The position numbers and the translations under genes were made by a program. A DNA stretch of 64,000 bases from Haemophilus parainfluenzae (GTDB lineage: Bacteria > Pseudomonadota > Gammaproteobacteria > Enterobacterales > Pasteurellaceae), in contig NZ_CP063120.1 in the NCBI RefSeq assembly GCF_014931395.1, positions 1,471,501-1,535,500 on the forward strand. The letters run 5' to 3'. The number at the start of each line of letters is the position of its first letter. Within the stretch, counting starts at the first letter, position 1. Below, one piece after another: positions 30,259 through 38,594 of this stretch. The notes under the pieces were generated by a model. That model saw only the letters and a list, made by a program, of their open reading frames with translations. It was not told where the DNA came from and searched no databases.

Positions 30259-30666
30259 ATGACAACGAAAGTCTTTTTCTATTTATTAAACGAACGTTTC
30301 GTCGAAAACGATGAACAAGTGCCAGAGCAAGCAAAACAGGTGATGTATTACTCTTTGGCGATTGGTCACCATGTTGGCGTAATTGATTGTTTTAAAAAAT
30401 TACTGGTTTGTGACTACGATGCTTATCAACGTTTTGTAGATAGCTTTCCAGAAGGGGATGCTAAACGTAAATTTGCCGGCTTAATGCGATTCGGTGAAAT
30501 AGTGATTGATTCTAGCCATGTCAATTTATTGGCGAAAGCGATGGATGAAAACAAAGCCAATTTCACCCCAGAACATCAAGAGTGGGTCGAAATCCTGATG
30601 GATACGTTAGCATCGATTCAGCGTGAACCAGTGATGTATATTATGGTGAAACGTCGTGACGAATAA
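30259..30666 (+). CDS. hyfJ: Formate hydrogenlyase maturation protein HyfJ (HycH family)
   Basis: 135 residues, family length 136-137. Recognisable by KVFFYLLNERFV at the start, GHHVGVIDCF in the middle and the PVMYIMVKRR ending. HycH/HyfJ proteins help mature the large subunit; the mechanism is poorly known. Its end overlaps the hycI start by 11 bases. Confidence 0.88.
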   Translation: MTTKVFFYLLNERFVENDEQVPEQAKQVMYYSLAIGHHVGVIDCFKKLLVCDYDAYQRFVDSFPEGDAKRKFAGLMRFGEIVIDSSHVNLLAKAMDENKANFTPEHQEWVEILMDTLASIQREPVMYIMVKRRDE

Positions 30667-31114
30667 TGTGATCTTAACCGTTGGCAACAGCATGATGGGG
30701 GATGACGGTGCAGGCCCTTATCTCTATCAGTTATTAAATGAAAATCCATTGCCAAATTGGACCGCACTTGATGGTGGCTCAGCACCGGAAAATGTTGCAC
30801 ATATTGTGCGAGATATGAAACCCGATTTGCTTTTAATTTTCGATGCGGCTGATATGGAATTAGCACCGGGCAAAATCCGAATCATTGAAAAAGAGAGCAT
30901 TGCTGAAATGTTTTTCATGAGTACGCATAATATGCCGCTCAATTACCTCATTGAACAACTGGAACAAGATATTAAACAAATCGTTTTTGTGGGGCTTCAA
31001 CCTGATCTGGTTTCCTTTGGTTTTCCAATGACAGAAAGCGTAAAAGAGTCTGTGCAATTTATGTATGATTTTTTAAAAGAGGGAAGATCGCTTGAAGAGA
31101 TTCCTGTTTTGTAA
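30656..31114 (+). CDS. hycI: Hydrogenase maturation endopeptidase HycI
   Basis: 152 residues. Aspartic-type protease that removes the HyfG C-terminal tail after nickel insertion. The motif GNSMMGDDGAGP contains the nickel-sensing Asp, and DGGSAPEN and THNMPLNYLIEQL follow as in E. coli HycI. The start is a GTG at 30656 inside the end of hyfJ, which gives the expected N-terminus MTNNVILTVGNS; no ATG fits. In E. coli this protease gene is in hyc, not hyf, so here it has joined the hyf operon. Confidence 0.92.
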   Translation: MTNNVILTVGNSMMGDDGAGPYLYQLLNENPLPNWTALDGGSAPENVAHIVRDMKPDLLLIFDAADMELAPGKIRIIEKESIAEMFFMSTHNMPLNYLIEQLEQDIKQIVFVGLQPDLVSFGFPMTESVKESVQFMYDFLKEGRSLEEIPVL

Positions 31115-31289
31115 AAAAGTGGGGGGATTTCTAAAAATATTTTTAAAATATGACGAAAACCTGTTTTATATCAATAAATCCATGTTTTTTGTAATACTAT
31201 AAGTTGATTTTGGGTGTAATATATACCCAGAATTAATTATTCTAATTCTATCTCTAACCTCGTGTTGTATCTAAAATAAGGACGTTACT
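31115..31289 (+). promoter_or_regulatory. fdhF upstream region with palindrome
   Basis: The hycI-fdhF gap contains an inverted repeat TGGGTGTA-ATA-TATACCCA (31211-31229), 7 of 8 positions paired. No terminator is visible after hycI, so read-through into fdhF is possible; the palindrome suggests a separately regulated fdhF promoter. The regulator is unknown. AAGGACG before ATG 31290 is the ribosome-binding site. Confidence 0.45.
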
Positions 31290-33449
31290 ATGGCTATTAA
31301 AAAAGTAATTACCGTATGTCCGTATTGTGCCTCAGGTTGTAAAATCCATCTTTTGGTGGAAAACAACAAAATTGTGGGAGCTGAAGGTGCAAACGGCAAG
31401 ACAAACGAAGGGGAGTTATGCCTAAAAGGATATTATGGCTGGGATTTTGTGCATGATACAAAAATCCTGACTCCTCGCCTAACTCAACCGATGATCCGCT
31501 ACAAACGTGGCGAACCATTCACACCAGTGAGCTGGGAAGAAGCGATTTCTTACACAGCAAAACGTCTCAGTGAAATCAAAGAAAAGTACGGTAACGAATC
31601 AATTATGGTAACGGGCTCTTCCCGTGGCCCAGGTAACGAAGTGAACTTCGTTATGCAAAAATTCGCCCGTGCGGTATTAGGAAATAACAACATTGACTGT
31701 TGTGCGCGCGTGTGACACGGCCCTTCTGTAACAGGTCTGCTCAAATCGGTCGGTAACGGCGCAATGTCCAACTCAATTGTTGAGATTGAAGATACCAAAT
31801 GCGTATTCATTTTTGGCTATAATGCCTCCACTTCACACCCTATTGTGGCGCGTCGGATTAACCACGCCAAAGCAAAAGGGGCGAAAGTTATTGTTTGTGA
31901 CCCTCGTAAAATCGAAACAGCCCGTATTGCGGATATTTATGCGCCGCTTGCTAACGGGTCTAACGTAGCATTCTTGAATGCTATGATGAATGTGATTTTA
32001 GAAGAAGGATTACAAGATCAAAAATTTATTGATGAACACACCGAAAACTTCGATGCGTTCTATGAAACCGTGAAAGCTTATACACCGGAATCCACACAAC
32101 ATATCACAGGTATTGAACCTGAAATGTTGCGTGAAATTGCCCGCACTTATGCGAAAGCGGAAACAGCTACTATCTTATGGGGTATGGGCGTTTGCCAATT
32201 CCGTCAAGGTGTAGAAACCGTACGTGCATTAGCAAGTTTGGCAATGCTTACCGGTAACTTAGGTAAACCAAATGTTGGGGTGAACCCAGTACGTGGTCAA
32301 AACAACGTACAGGGCGCGTGCGATATGGGTGCATTATTCAACACATTACCAGGCTATCAAAGTTTTGCTGACCCAGAAACTAATGCAAAATTTGCGAAAG
32401 CTTGGGGCGTGCCATCTATTCCAACCAAACCAGGTGTGCCGTTGAGTGAAGTGCCTGAAGCAATCATGGAAGATAAAATTAAAGCATTCTATATCATGGG
32501 TGAGGATACACTACAAACTGAGCCTGATATTAATGCGGTTAAAAAAGCCTTCGAGAAAGTTGAACTTCTCATTGTTCAAGATATCTTCATGACTCAAACA
32601 GCCGCAGAAGCAGATATTTTATTGCCTGCTACTTCTTGTGCTGAGCATGAAGGTGTGTATAGTGCCGCTGACCGTGGTTTCCAACGTTTCTATAAAGCCG
32701 TTGAACCAACTGGCGATGTCAAGGACGACTGGGTGATCATTAGCGAACTTGCTACAGCAATGGGCTACCCAATGCACTATAACAATACCAAAGAAATTTG
32801 GGATGAACTTCGTTCACTTTGCCCAATCTACAAAGGGGCAACCTACGAAAAAATGGAAGGCATGGGCTATATCCAATGGCCATGTACTGACGAAGGCCCT
32901 GAAGATCAAGGTACAACATACTTGTATAAAGGCCAAATCTTCGACCGTCCGAACGGCAAAGCAGAGTTCTTTGCGTGCGACTGGGAACCACCGATGGAAG
33001 ATCTCTCTGAAGAATTCCCATTGATACTTTCTACAGTTCGTGAAGTTGGTCACTATTCTTGCCGTTCAATGACAGGTAACTGCCGAGCTCTTGCTGCACT
33101 TGCGGATGAGCCGGGATTCGTACAAATGAACGATCAAGATGCCAAAGAATTGGGCATTAAAAACAACGACTTGGTTTGGATTGCCTCATCACGTGGTAAA
33201 GTTATTTCTCGCGCAGATGTGAGCACGCGTACTAACAAAGGCGCTTGTTATATGACCTATCAATGGTGGATCGGTAAATGTAACGAATTAACCGCTGAAC
33301 ATTTGAACCCTGGTTCTAGAACGCCGGAATACAAATATAGCGCGGTTCGTATTGATAAAATCGAAGACCAAGCCTGGGCTGAACGCTATGTGGTAACTGA
33401 ATACGCGAAATTAAAAAATCGCTTAAAAGAAACCGCACTTGTGGCTTGA
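31290..33449 (+). CDS. fdhF: Formate dehydrogenase H, selenocysteine-containing
   Basis: 719 residues, read through an in-frame TGA at 31713-31715 as selenocysteine 142 (context CARV-Sec-HGPSV, as at Sec140 of E. coli FdhF). N-terminal CPYCASGCK...CLKG holds the [4Fe-4S] cluster; molybdopterin-binding domains follow, ending in a C-terminal domain with the NPGSRTPEYKYSAVRI stretch. No signal peptide, so it is cytoplasmic. It oxidises formate and feeds hydrogenase-4. Reading it as two genes (31290-31715 and 31764-33449) would be wrong. Confidence 0.96.
31713..31753 (+). promoter_or_regulatory. Bacterial SECIS element at the selenocysteine codon
   Basis: The TGA is followed by sequence that closely parallels the E. 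coli fdhF SECIS as I remember it, including the apical AGGTCT loop with its SelB-contacting GU (around 31732-31737) and the downstream ATCGGTCGG arm. The short stem next to the loop appears weaker than in E. coli. Confidence 0.8.
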
Positions 33450-33468
33450 TTAGCGTCATAAATGAATG

Positions 33469-33500
33469 ACGGGCGAACTTAAATGGTTCGCCCGTTTTTT
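33469..33500 (+). terminator. Rho-independent terminator after fdhF
   Basis: 10-bp perfect stem ACGGGCGAAC / GTTCGCCCGT with a 7-base loop and a T-run. It separates fdhF from the convergent nik operon. Confidence 0.9.
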
Positions 33501-33533
33501 ATTGAATTATTTCCGTACGCATTATGAGTGCAT

Positions 33534-34175
33534 TTAGCCATCGTTATCCGCAGCTAAAGATAAACAGGAATCCGCAAGTGTTTCACTAAAGCGTAAATCA
33601 TGTGAAGCAATAAGCATTGGCAACTGTAATTCGCGTAAAAGTGCGGTCAGTTTGGCGATATTTTTTACATCCAGTCCATTCGTTGGCTCATCTAATAATA
33701 ATACTTTGGGCTGCATCGCCAGTACGCCGGCTAGCGCAGTAAAATTCTGTTCACCTCCAGATAAGGTATTCACAGAACGATCTTTTAACCCAACAATATT
33801 TAGGCGTTCTAATTGTTGTAATGCAATTTGATAGGCCTCATCTCTGTTCAATCCTTGATTGAGAGGACCAAAGGCCACATCATCAAGTACAGTTGGGCCG
33901 AAAAGTTGATCGCCGGCATGTTGGAAACAGATGCCTACCTTTCCACGTAGTGGCACAAAATCTTTTTCTTGTCGACATACATTACCGAACCAGCGAATTT
34001 CTCCTTGTTGGTGAGGTATAAAACCTAATAGACAGTGTAATAAGGTTGATTTCCCACAACCAATATCACCTTGTAAAAAAAGACGATGGCCTTCAGGGAG
34101 TTCAAAAGAAAGGTTATCAATAATCACACGCTGATCGCGCATGATTTGTAATTGTTTGACTTCGAGGACGTTCAT
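33534..34175 (-). CDS. nikO: Nickel ECF transporter ATPase NikO (CbiO-like)
   Basis: 213 residues. Walker A GDIGCGKSTL, signature LSGGEQNF, Walker B VLLLDEPTNGLD, and the H-loop ASHDLRF. It powers the energy-coupling-factor nickel importer. Start ATG 34175 overlaps the nikQ stop (TGATG); a TTG one codon earlier is unlikely. Last gene of nikKLMQO. Confidence 0.9.
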   Translation of the reverse strand: MNVLEVKQLQIMRDQRVIIDNLSFELPEGHRLFLQGDIGCGKSTLLHCLLGFIPHQQGEIRWFGNVCRQEKDFVPLRGKVGICFQHAGDQLFGPTVLDDVAFGPLNQGLNRDEAYQIALQQLERLNIVGLKDRSVNTLSGGEQNFTALAGVLAMQPKVLLLDEPTNGLDVKNIAKLTALLRELQLPMLIASHDLRFSETLADSCLSLAADNDG

Positions 34176-34819
34176 CAAGATTTATCCTGTGTTCTTTTCA
34201 CATCATGCAGCTGAAAGCCACGAGCTTTTAGCGCCATTTCTGTTTTTTCTGCTTTAACGAGTGCATGAATTAATAATAATGCCACACGCTGCGCGGCGAT
34301 AAATAAGGTTCTGCCATTAAGTTTTGGCTGGTAGCCACGTGCTCGCATTGCCATATCCATCTTTTTATGTACTTCACTGAACACTGAAATATAGCGAACA
34401 GTGAGAACAAATAGGTGAAGTAGTTTTTCAGGTAATGGCAAACGGCACAATGCCTGCAATAAAAGGCTCTCGTTCATATCTATTAACAAGAGTCGAGTTA
34501 AACTTAAAATCAAATTGAAACGTAGCGTGATGAGCATTGCAAGCTCAGTCCCTACTGGAGTTAATGTTAAACCTTGTTCGGTGATTTTCCAGCTTAAGGT
34601 CAACCAAACAAGCAAAGTGAAAAAATTCAGTTTTAGCCAATATTTGAAATAACCGGCAAGGGATTTCCGATAGCGTATTAGTGCAATAAGTAATCCGCCG
34701 AATACGATAAGATTAAGGATAATAAGCGTTGAAATATGTGTCATTGTGCTGACGATAAGTCCACATAAAAACACATAAATTAATCGCAAGTGCGGTTGAA
34801 AAATAGCAAGGAAATTCAT
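34175..34819 (-). CDS. nikQ: Nickel ECF transporter transmembrane subunit NikQ (CbiQ-like)
   Basis: 214 residues, about 5 membrane helices. The two ARG coupling motifs that contact the ATPase are visible (MAMRARGYQP and MALKARGFQL). It overlaps nikM by 4 bases (ATGA) and nikO by 1-3 bases, so the proteins are made together. Confidence 0.9.
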   Translation of the reverse strand: MNFLAIFQPHLRLIYVFLCGLIVSTMTHISTLIILNLIVFGGLLIALIRYRKSLAGYFKYWLKLNFFTLLVWLTLSWKITEQGLTLTPVGTELAMLITLRFNLILSLTRLLLIDMNESLLLQALCRLPLPEKLLHLFVLTVRYISVFSEVHKKMDMAMRARGYQPKLNGRTLFIAAQRVALLLIHALVKAEKTEMALKARGFQLHDVKRTQDKS

Positions 34820-35427
34820 TTCACCACACTGAGCGCTGTTGGATACATTTTGTTTAACAATAAGACCACACCAACACTGACGATACTGTCGATAATAAAT
34901 ACGGGAATATGTGATATCACCAGAAGCATAATCAGGTCGCTATAGGCTTTACCGCCATCTATAGCCAAGACCAAAGAAGCGAGCAAGGCTGAACCGCCAA
35001 CGCCGATCACGCCAGCACCAATACCGGCAGTAATTTGAGTGCGATGGGAATTGTCATGTTCAAGTCTTTTTGCAAATAGCCAATGTACAAGAAGGGCAGG
35101 TAATGCCATTACGCATAAATTGACACCTAATACGGCAAATCCACCAAAGGAAAAGAGCAGGGCTTGTAGGACTAATGCGATTAAAAAAGCAGGAAAAACC
35201 GCCCAGCCAAGAAACAGGCCGGCCATGCCGTTTAAAATGAGATGCACGCTACCAATGCCTACCGGTACATGAATGGTTCCAGCAACAAAAAAAGCAGCAG
35301 CAAACAATGCTGTTAGCGGCAATTGCTGCGAATTGAGACGTTTCAGACCAATCATTACGCAGACTAATGCGACAGCTGCACCACCAAGCAGTACGGGTGT
35401 ATGCAACACACCTTCCGATAAATGCAT
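34816..35427 (-). CDS. nikM: Nickel ECF transporter substrate-binding membrane subunit NikM (CbiM-like)
   Basis: 203 residues. The N-terminus MHLSEGVLHTPVLL puts His2 at the metal-binding site of the CbiM/NikM family, which fixes the start at ATG 35427 (AAGGAAAG lies upstream); an earlier ATG would bury this histidine. About 6 membrane helices, plus the VGIGSVHLILNG segment. It begins one base after nikL ends. Confidence 0.92.
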   Translation of the reverse strand: MHLSEGVLHTPVLLGGAAVALVCVMIGLKRLNSQQLPLTALFAAAFFVAGTIHVPVGIGSVHLILNGMAGLFLGWAVFPAFLIALVLQALLFSFGGFAVLGVNLCVMALPALLVHWLFAKRLEHDNSHRTQITAGIGAGVIGVGGSALLASLVLAIDGGKAYSDLIMLLVISHIPVFIIDSIVSVGVVLLLNKMYPTALSVVK

Positions 35428-35428
35428 A

Positions 35429-35932
35429 TTATCTTTCCTTAGATTGCGACGCACGCGTCATCTTTGAGGCTCTAATCAATGCCCATAAGCCAAAAATACC
35501 AACAATATAGCCGATACCGCCAATAATATCGTGCAGGTAAATTTTGTCTTTTAATTTAGAAATATCTTCGCGGACCAACATCAATGCATTGTCACTGTTA
35601 TTAGTGGTTTGCGCAGATACTCTGTTGGCAACAATTGAGGCTCGATGTCCTTCTTCACCTTCTATCACTACTTTAATGGCACCTTCGGCAGCCGTATTGA
35701 TCGGATAGGCAAATTGCCCATCGCGATCCGTTTTACCTTCCAATAGAGGGGAGTCCTGACCAGCTTGCAAAATCTCCATATAGGTTTCTGCCGCAGGGGT
35801 CATGTCGGAATAATAGGCTTTGCCAGAAACTGTGCGTCCATCATATTGTGCAAAAACATGCAGACTATGAGCCAATGCTGATGGTGCGCACAGCCAGGTG
35901 AAAAGTGCGGTTAAAAATACAACTCTTTTCAT
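35429..35932 (-). CDS. nikL: Nickel transporter accessory membrane protein NikL (CbiL-like)
   Basis: 167 residues. Signal peptide (ending PSALA) followed by HSLHVFAQYDG, a periplasmic beta-domain of DUF4198/carboxypeptidase-regulatory type, and a single C-terminal membrane helix (GGIGYIVGIFGLWALI). It matches the additional component of Haemophilus nikKLMQO. It starts on the last base of the nikK stop (TAATG). Confidence 0.85.
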   Translation of the reverse strand: MKRVVFLTALFTWLCAPSALAHSLHVFAQYDGRTVSGKAYYSDMTPAAETYMEILQAGQDSPLLEGKTDRDGQFAYPINTAAEGAIKVVIEGEEGHRASIVANRVSAQTTNNSDNALMLVREDISKLKDKIYLHDIIGGIGYIVGIFGLWALIRASKMTRASQSKER

Positions 35933-36615
35933 TATTTCGCGTCAAAAGTTAGCATATATTCAACACTACGTTTGTTATAGTCAGGATTGTCTTTAACCGG
36001 CTCGTCAAATTCAGCCCAGACTTTGTTATAACCCGCTTTAGGGGTGAATTGTGCAATACCTTTTTCATTGGTTAAGTTGAATGGGTGATCTTCGCCTAAA
36101 CCCACTTTGATGCCTTGCACAGGTTTACCTTTTACTAACACGAGAATATCGAGTGGTTGTCCCGCTTTCGGTTCACTTTGTGGGATCAATTCATAATCCA
36201 TGTTGTGTGATTTATTTGCTTGTGCATCCCAGTGTAAAATCGCTTTGCCGAATTTGACTGGATTAACACTGAGTGCAGCTTCAGGTGCTTGCTGTTTGGT
36301 TTTTTCGACATATTTACCGCTTGGCAATTTTGACCAAACGCCATTATCAAAGCGAATAAATGCGATGGCAGCATCAGGTGCAGCAAAGTGTGCTTCGCCT
36401 TCTTTAAAGTTTACTGTGGCATTTTGCAATTGACCTTTCGCATCAAGTAGGCGTACAGCTTTTAATTTGCTTTGAGGATAGGTTTCGGTTTCCTCATGAC
36501 CAAATTTAACCACATATTGCCCTTTTACATCCTTAACGGGCTCCAACCAAACATTATGTGCATTAGCGAGTGAAGCACCGAATAGTGCAGTGATAAGTAA
36601 TGCTGTTTTTTTCAT
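35932..36615 (-). CDS. nikK: Periplasmic nickel-uptake component NikK (DUF4198)
   Basis: 227 residues. Signal peptide MKKTALLITALFGASLANA, after which the mature protein begins with His (HNVWLEPV), a likely metal ligand. DUF4198-type beta-sandwich. First gene of the operon, with a GGAG site 8 bases before the ATG. Presumed to bind nickel and hand it to NikM/NikL. Confidence 0.85.
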   Translation of the reverse strand: MKKTALLITALFGASLANAHNVWLEPVKDVKGQYVVKFGHEETETYPQSKLKAVRLLDAKGQLQNATVNFKEGEAHFAAPDAAIAFIRFDNGVWSKLPSGKYVEKTKQQAPEAALSVNPVKFGKAILHWDAQANKSHNMDYELIPQSEPKAGQPLDILVLVKGKPVQGIKVGLGEDHPFNLTNEKGIAQFTPKAGYNKVWAEFDEPVKDNPDYNKRSVEYMLTFDAK

Positions 36616-36653
36616 GGAAGTTCTCCTTTTCTAACATGTGAATACTATGATAA

Positions 36654-36684
36654 AGTATAAAATATAAAGTAACTTCAGAGTCAA
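36654..36684 (-). promoter_or_regulatory. MerR-type promoter of nikKLMQO with 19-bp spacer
   Basis: Minus strand: TTGACT (36684-36679), 19-bp spacer, TATACT (36659-36654). The overlong spacer with an internal ACTT...AAGT dyad is the hallmark of promoters that MerR-family proteins untwist. NimR, encoded divergently 17 bases away, is the obvious ligand-responsive regulator. Confidence 0.75.
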
Positions 36685-36700
36685 GTATAATTTTAAAAAA

Positions 36701-37114
36701 ATGAAAATTGGTCAGCTAGCCAACATTGTTGGCTGTACGGTGGAAGCCGTACGTTTCTATGAAAAACAAGGATTGATCGAACCCGCTAAGCGAACAAGTG
36801 GTAATTTTCGCGTTTATACGGAAGAGCATTTGAAACAACTTTCTTTTATTTGCTATTGCCGCAGTTTGGATATTTCACTAAAAGAAATCAAAATGTTGCT
36901 CAATCCTCAATGTGCTACTCAAGAGCAGGAAAGAGAAATTAATGAGTTGCTAGATAGACATATTCGAGAAGTATCAAAACGGATCCATGAATTGGCTCAC
37001 TTGAGAATTCGCTTAATTCAGCTCAAAGGCAAATGTAGCCAGTTTGAACAAAATAATGATTTAATGAATACTTTATTGCAACATAGCGGCATTAATTTTG
37101 TGCCGCTAAAATGA
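36701..37114 (+). CDS. nimR: MerR-family nickel regulator NimR
   Basis: 137 residues. N-terminal winged helix (MKIGQLANIVGCTVEAVRFY, then EKQGLIEP) and a long dimerisation helix followed by cysteines (CATQEQ, and KGKCSQF). Haemophilus influenzae NimR controls a divergent nikKLMQO in the same arrangement. A perfect TATAAT ends 9 bases before the ATG and there is no ribosome-binding site, so the message may be nearly leaderless. Confidence 0.88.
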   Translation: MKIGQLANIVGCTVEAVRFYEKQGLIEPAKRTSGNFRVYTEEHLKQLSFICYCRSLDISLKEIKMLLNPQCATQEQEREINELLDRHIREVSKRIHELAHLRIRLIQLKGKCSQFEQNNDLMNTLLQHSGINFVPLK

Positions 37115-37250
37115 TTTCTTGTACGAGTACCAGTAAAAATTTTTCAAACAATGTTTAAATATCGAACAACGAAACACAGAAATGCTGAAAATAAACATTA
37201 AAAAAGAGTAGAATTGGAACAGACTGCTTTTTTATTTTAAGGAGAAAATC

Positions 37251-37592
37251 ATGCATGAGATGTCTCTCTGTCAGAATATTATGGAAATTATTGATCAACA
37301 AAAGAAAAAGCATGAAATCCATGAAGTGACAGATATTTGGCTAGAAATTGGGGCACTGTCTTGTGTCGAGCAAAGTGCGGTAGAATTTTGCTTTGAAATT
37401 ATGCGCAAAGATACCGTTGCTGAAAACTGTCAGTTACATTTTATTCATTTACCTGCGATTGCATGGTGCTGGCAATGTCAAAAGGAAGTTGAGATTGAAG
37501 CCTATCAAGATTGCTGTCCACATTGTCACAGCGCATGTTTACAACGTCGAAGTGGCACCGAATTTAGAGTGAAAGAAATTGCCGTAAAATAG
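37251..37592 (+). CDS. hypA: Hydrogenase nickel-insertion protein HypA
   Basis: 113 residues. N-terminal MHEMSL supplies His2 for nickel binding; a zinc domain has CWQC and CCPHC pairs. It delivers nickel to the large subunit together with HypB. AAGGAGAAA precedes the ATG. A 186-base gap separates it from hypB. Confidence 0.94.
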   Translation: MHEMSLCQNIMEIIDQQKKKHEIHEVTDIWLEIGALSCVEQSAVEFCFEIMRKDTVAENCQLHFIHLPAIAWCWQCQKEVEIEAYQDCCPHCHSACLQRRSGTEFRVKEIAVK

Positions 37593-37698
37593 CAAGATGT
37601 CTAAATTGGCAAATTTAACCTGATCTTTTGAATATAAAATACGCTAACTACTTGATAGTATGTATTTATCTCTCTTCAAAGAATATATTTAAGATAGA

Positions 37699-37737
37699 GA
37701 ATATGGTATTCTAATGCATGTGAATTACCATAGATTC
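37699..37737. promoter_or_regulatory. Imperfect palindrome between hypA and hypB
   Basis: TATGGTA (37702-37708) and TACCATA (37726-37732) are perfect 7-bp arms; outer GAA/TTC bases extend the pairing with gaps. It lies 42 bases before hypB, where an operator or small attenuator could sit. The regulator is unknown. Confidence 0.4.
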
Positions 37738-37778
37738 TAAGTATTTACAGAATAAACGAAAAATTATTGAGGTGACTT

Positions 37779-38585
37779 ATGTGTACAACCTGTGGCTGTG
37801 GCCATCCAGACCAAGTCAGAATCGGAGAATTACCGCATGTTCATCATGATTCCAATGCGGAACATGCAACAAAACTACCTAATTTTTCTCACTCTTCCTT
37901 CCGCATGCCAGACTCTCCACAACAAGAAGAAACCCAGCAACGATTACTGAAAGTAGAACAAGATATTCTTGGTGCAAACAATCAATTAGCCGATATGAAT
38001 CGTCGCTTTTTTGCCAATCAACACATTTTGGCACTTAATCTTGTTTCAAGTCCAGGTTCAGGCAAAACAACCTTATTGACGACCACGCTAAACGCATTAA
38101 AAAATGACTATCCTTGTTATGTGATCGAGGGCGATCAGCAAACAGAGAACGATGCGGATCGTATTCGTCAAACCGGTGTGCCGGCGATTCAAGTTAATAC
38201 GGGCAAAGGTTGTCACTTAGATGCACAAATGATTGGTAATGCATTGGTGAAATTGCAGCCACAGGAAAATAGTCTGATGTTTATTGAAAATGTCGGAAAC
38301 CTAGTTTGTCCGTCAGAATTTGATTTGGGTGAGCATGCTAAAGTGGTGATTTTATCCGTGACAGAAGGTGAAGATAAACCGCTAAAATATCCACATATGT
38401 TTGCGGCTTCGAAGTTAATGATTTTAAACAAAGTCGATTTACTGCCGTATTTAAATTTCGATGTGGAAAAATGTATTGCTTATGCGAAACAAGTGAATCC
38501 AACAATTGAGGTTATCCAGTTGTCTTCTCAAAGTGGAGAAGGGTTACAGCAATGGCTAGACTGGTTAAAAGCGCAAGAAAGATAG
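37779..38585 (+). CDS. hypB: Hydrogenase nickel-insertion GTPase HypB
   Basis: 268 residues. N-terminal [10 protein letters not shown] is the high-affinity nickel motif (CxxCGC); a short histidine-containing linker ([10 protein letters not shown]) follows. The GTPase domain has G1 [22 protein letters not shown] and NKVDLL. It drives nickel transfer by HypA. hypD follows after 9 bases. Confidence 0.95.
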   Translation: MCTTCGCGHPDQVRIGELPHVHHDSNAEHATKLPNFSHSSFRMPDSPQQEETQQRLLKVEQDILGANNQLADMNRRFFANQHILALNLVSSPGSGKTTLLTTTLNALKNDYPCYVIEGDQQTENDADRIRQTGVPAIQVNTGKGCHLDAQMIGNALVKLQPQENSLMFIENVGNLVCPSEFDLGEHAKVVILSVTEGEDKPLKYPHMFAASKLMILNKVDLLPYLNFDVEKCIAYAKQVNPTIEVIQLSSQSGEGLQQWLDWLKAQER

Positions 38586-38594
38586 GAGCATCAA

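Noticed and set aside
31290-33449. fdhF appearing as two separate genes or a pseudogene with a premature stop
   Set aside because: The TGA lies exactly at the selenocysteine position (CARV-stop-HGPSV), both parts are in the same frame, and a SECIS-like sequence follows.
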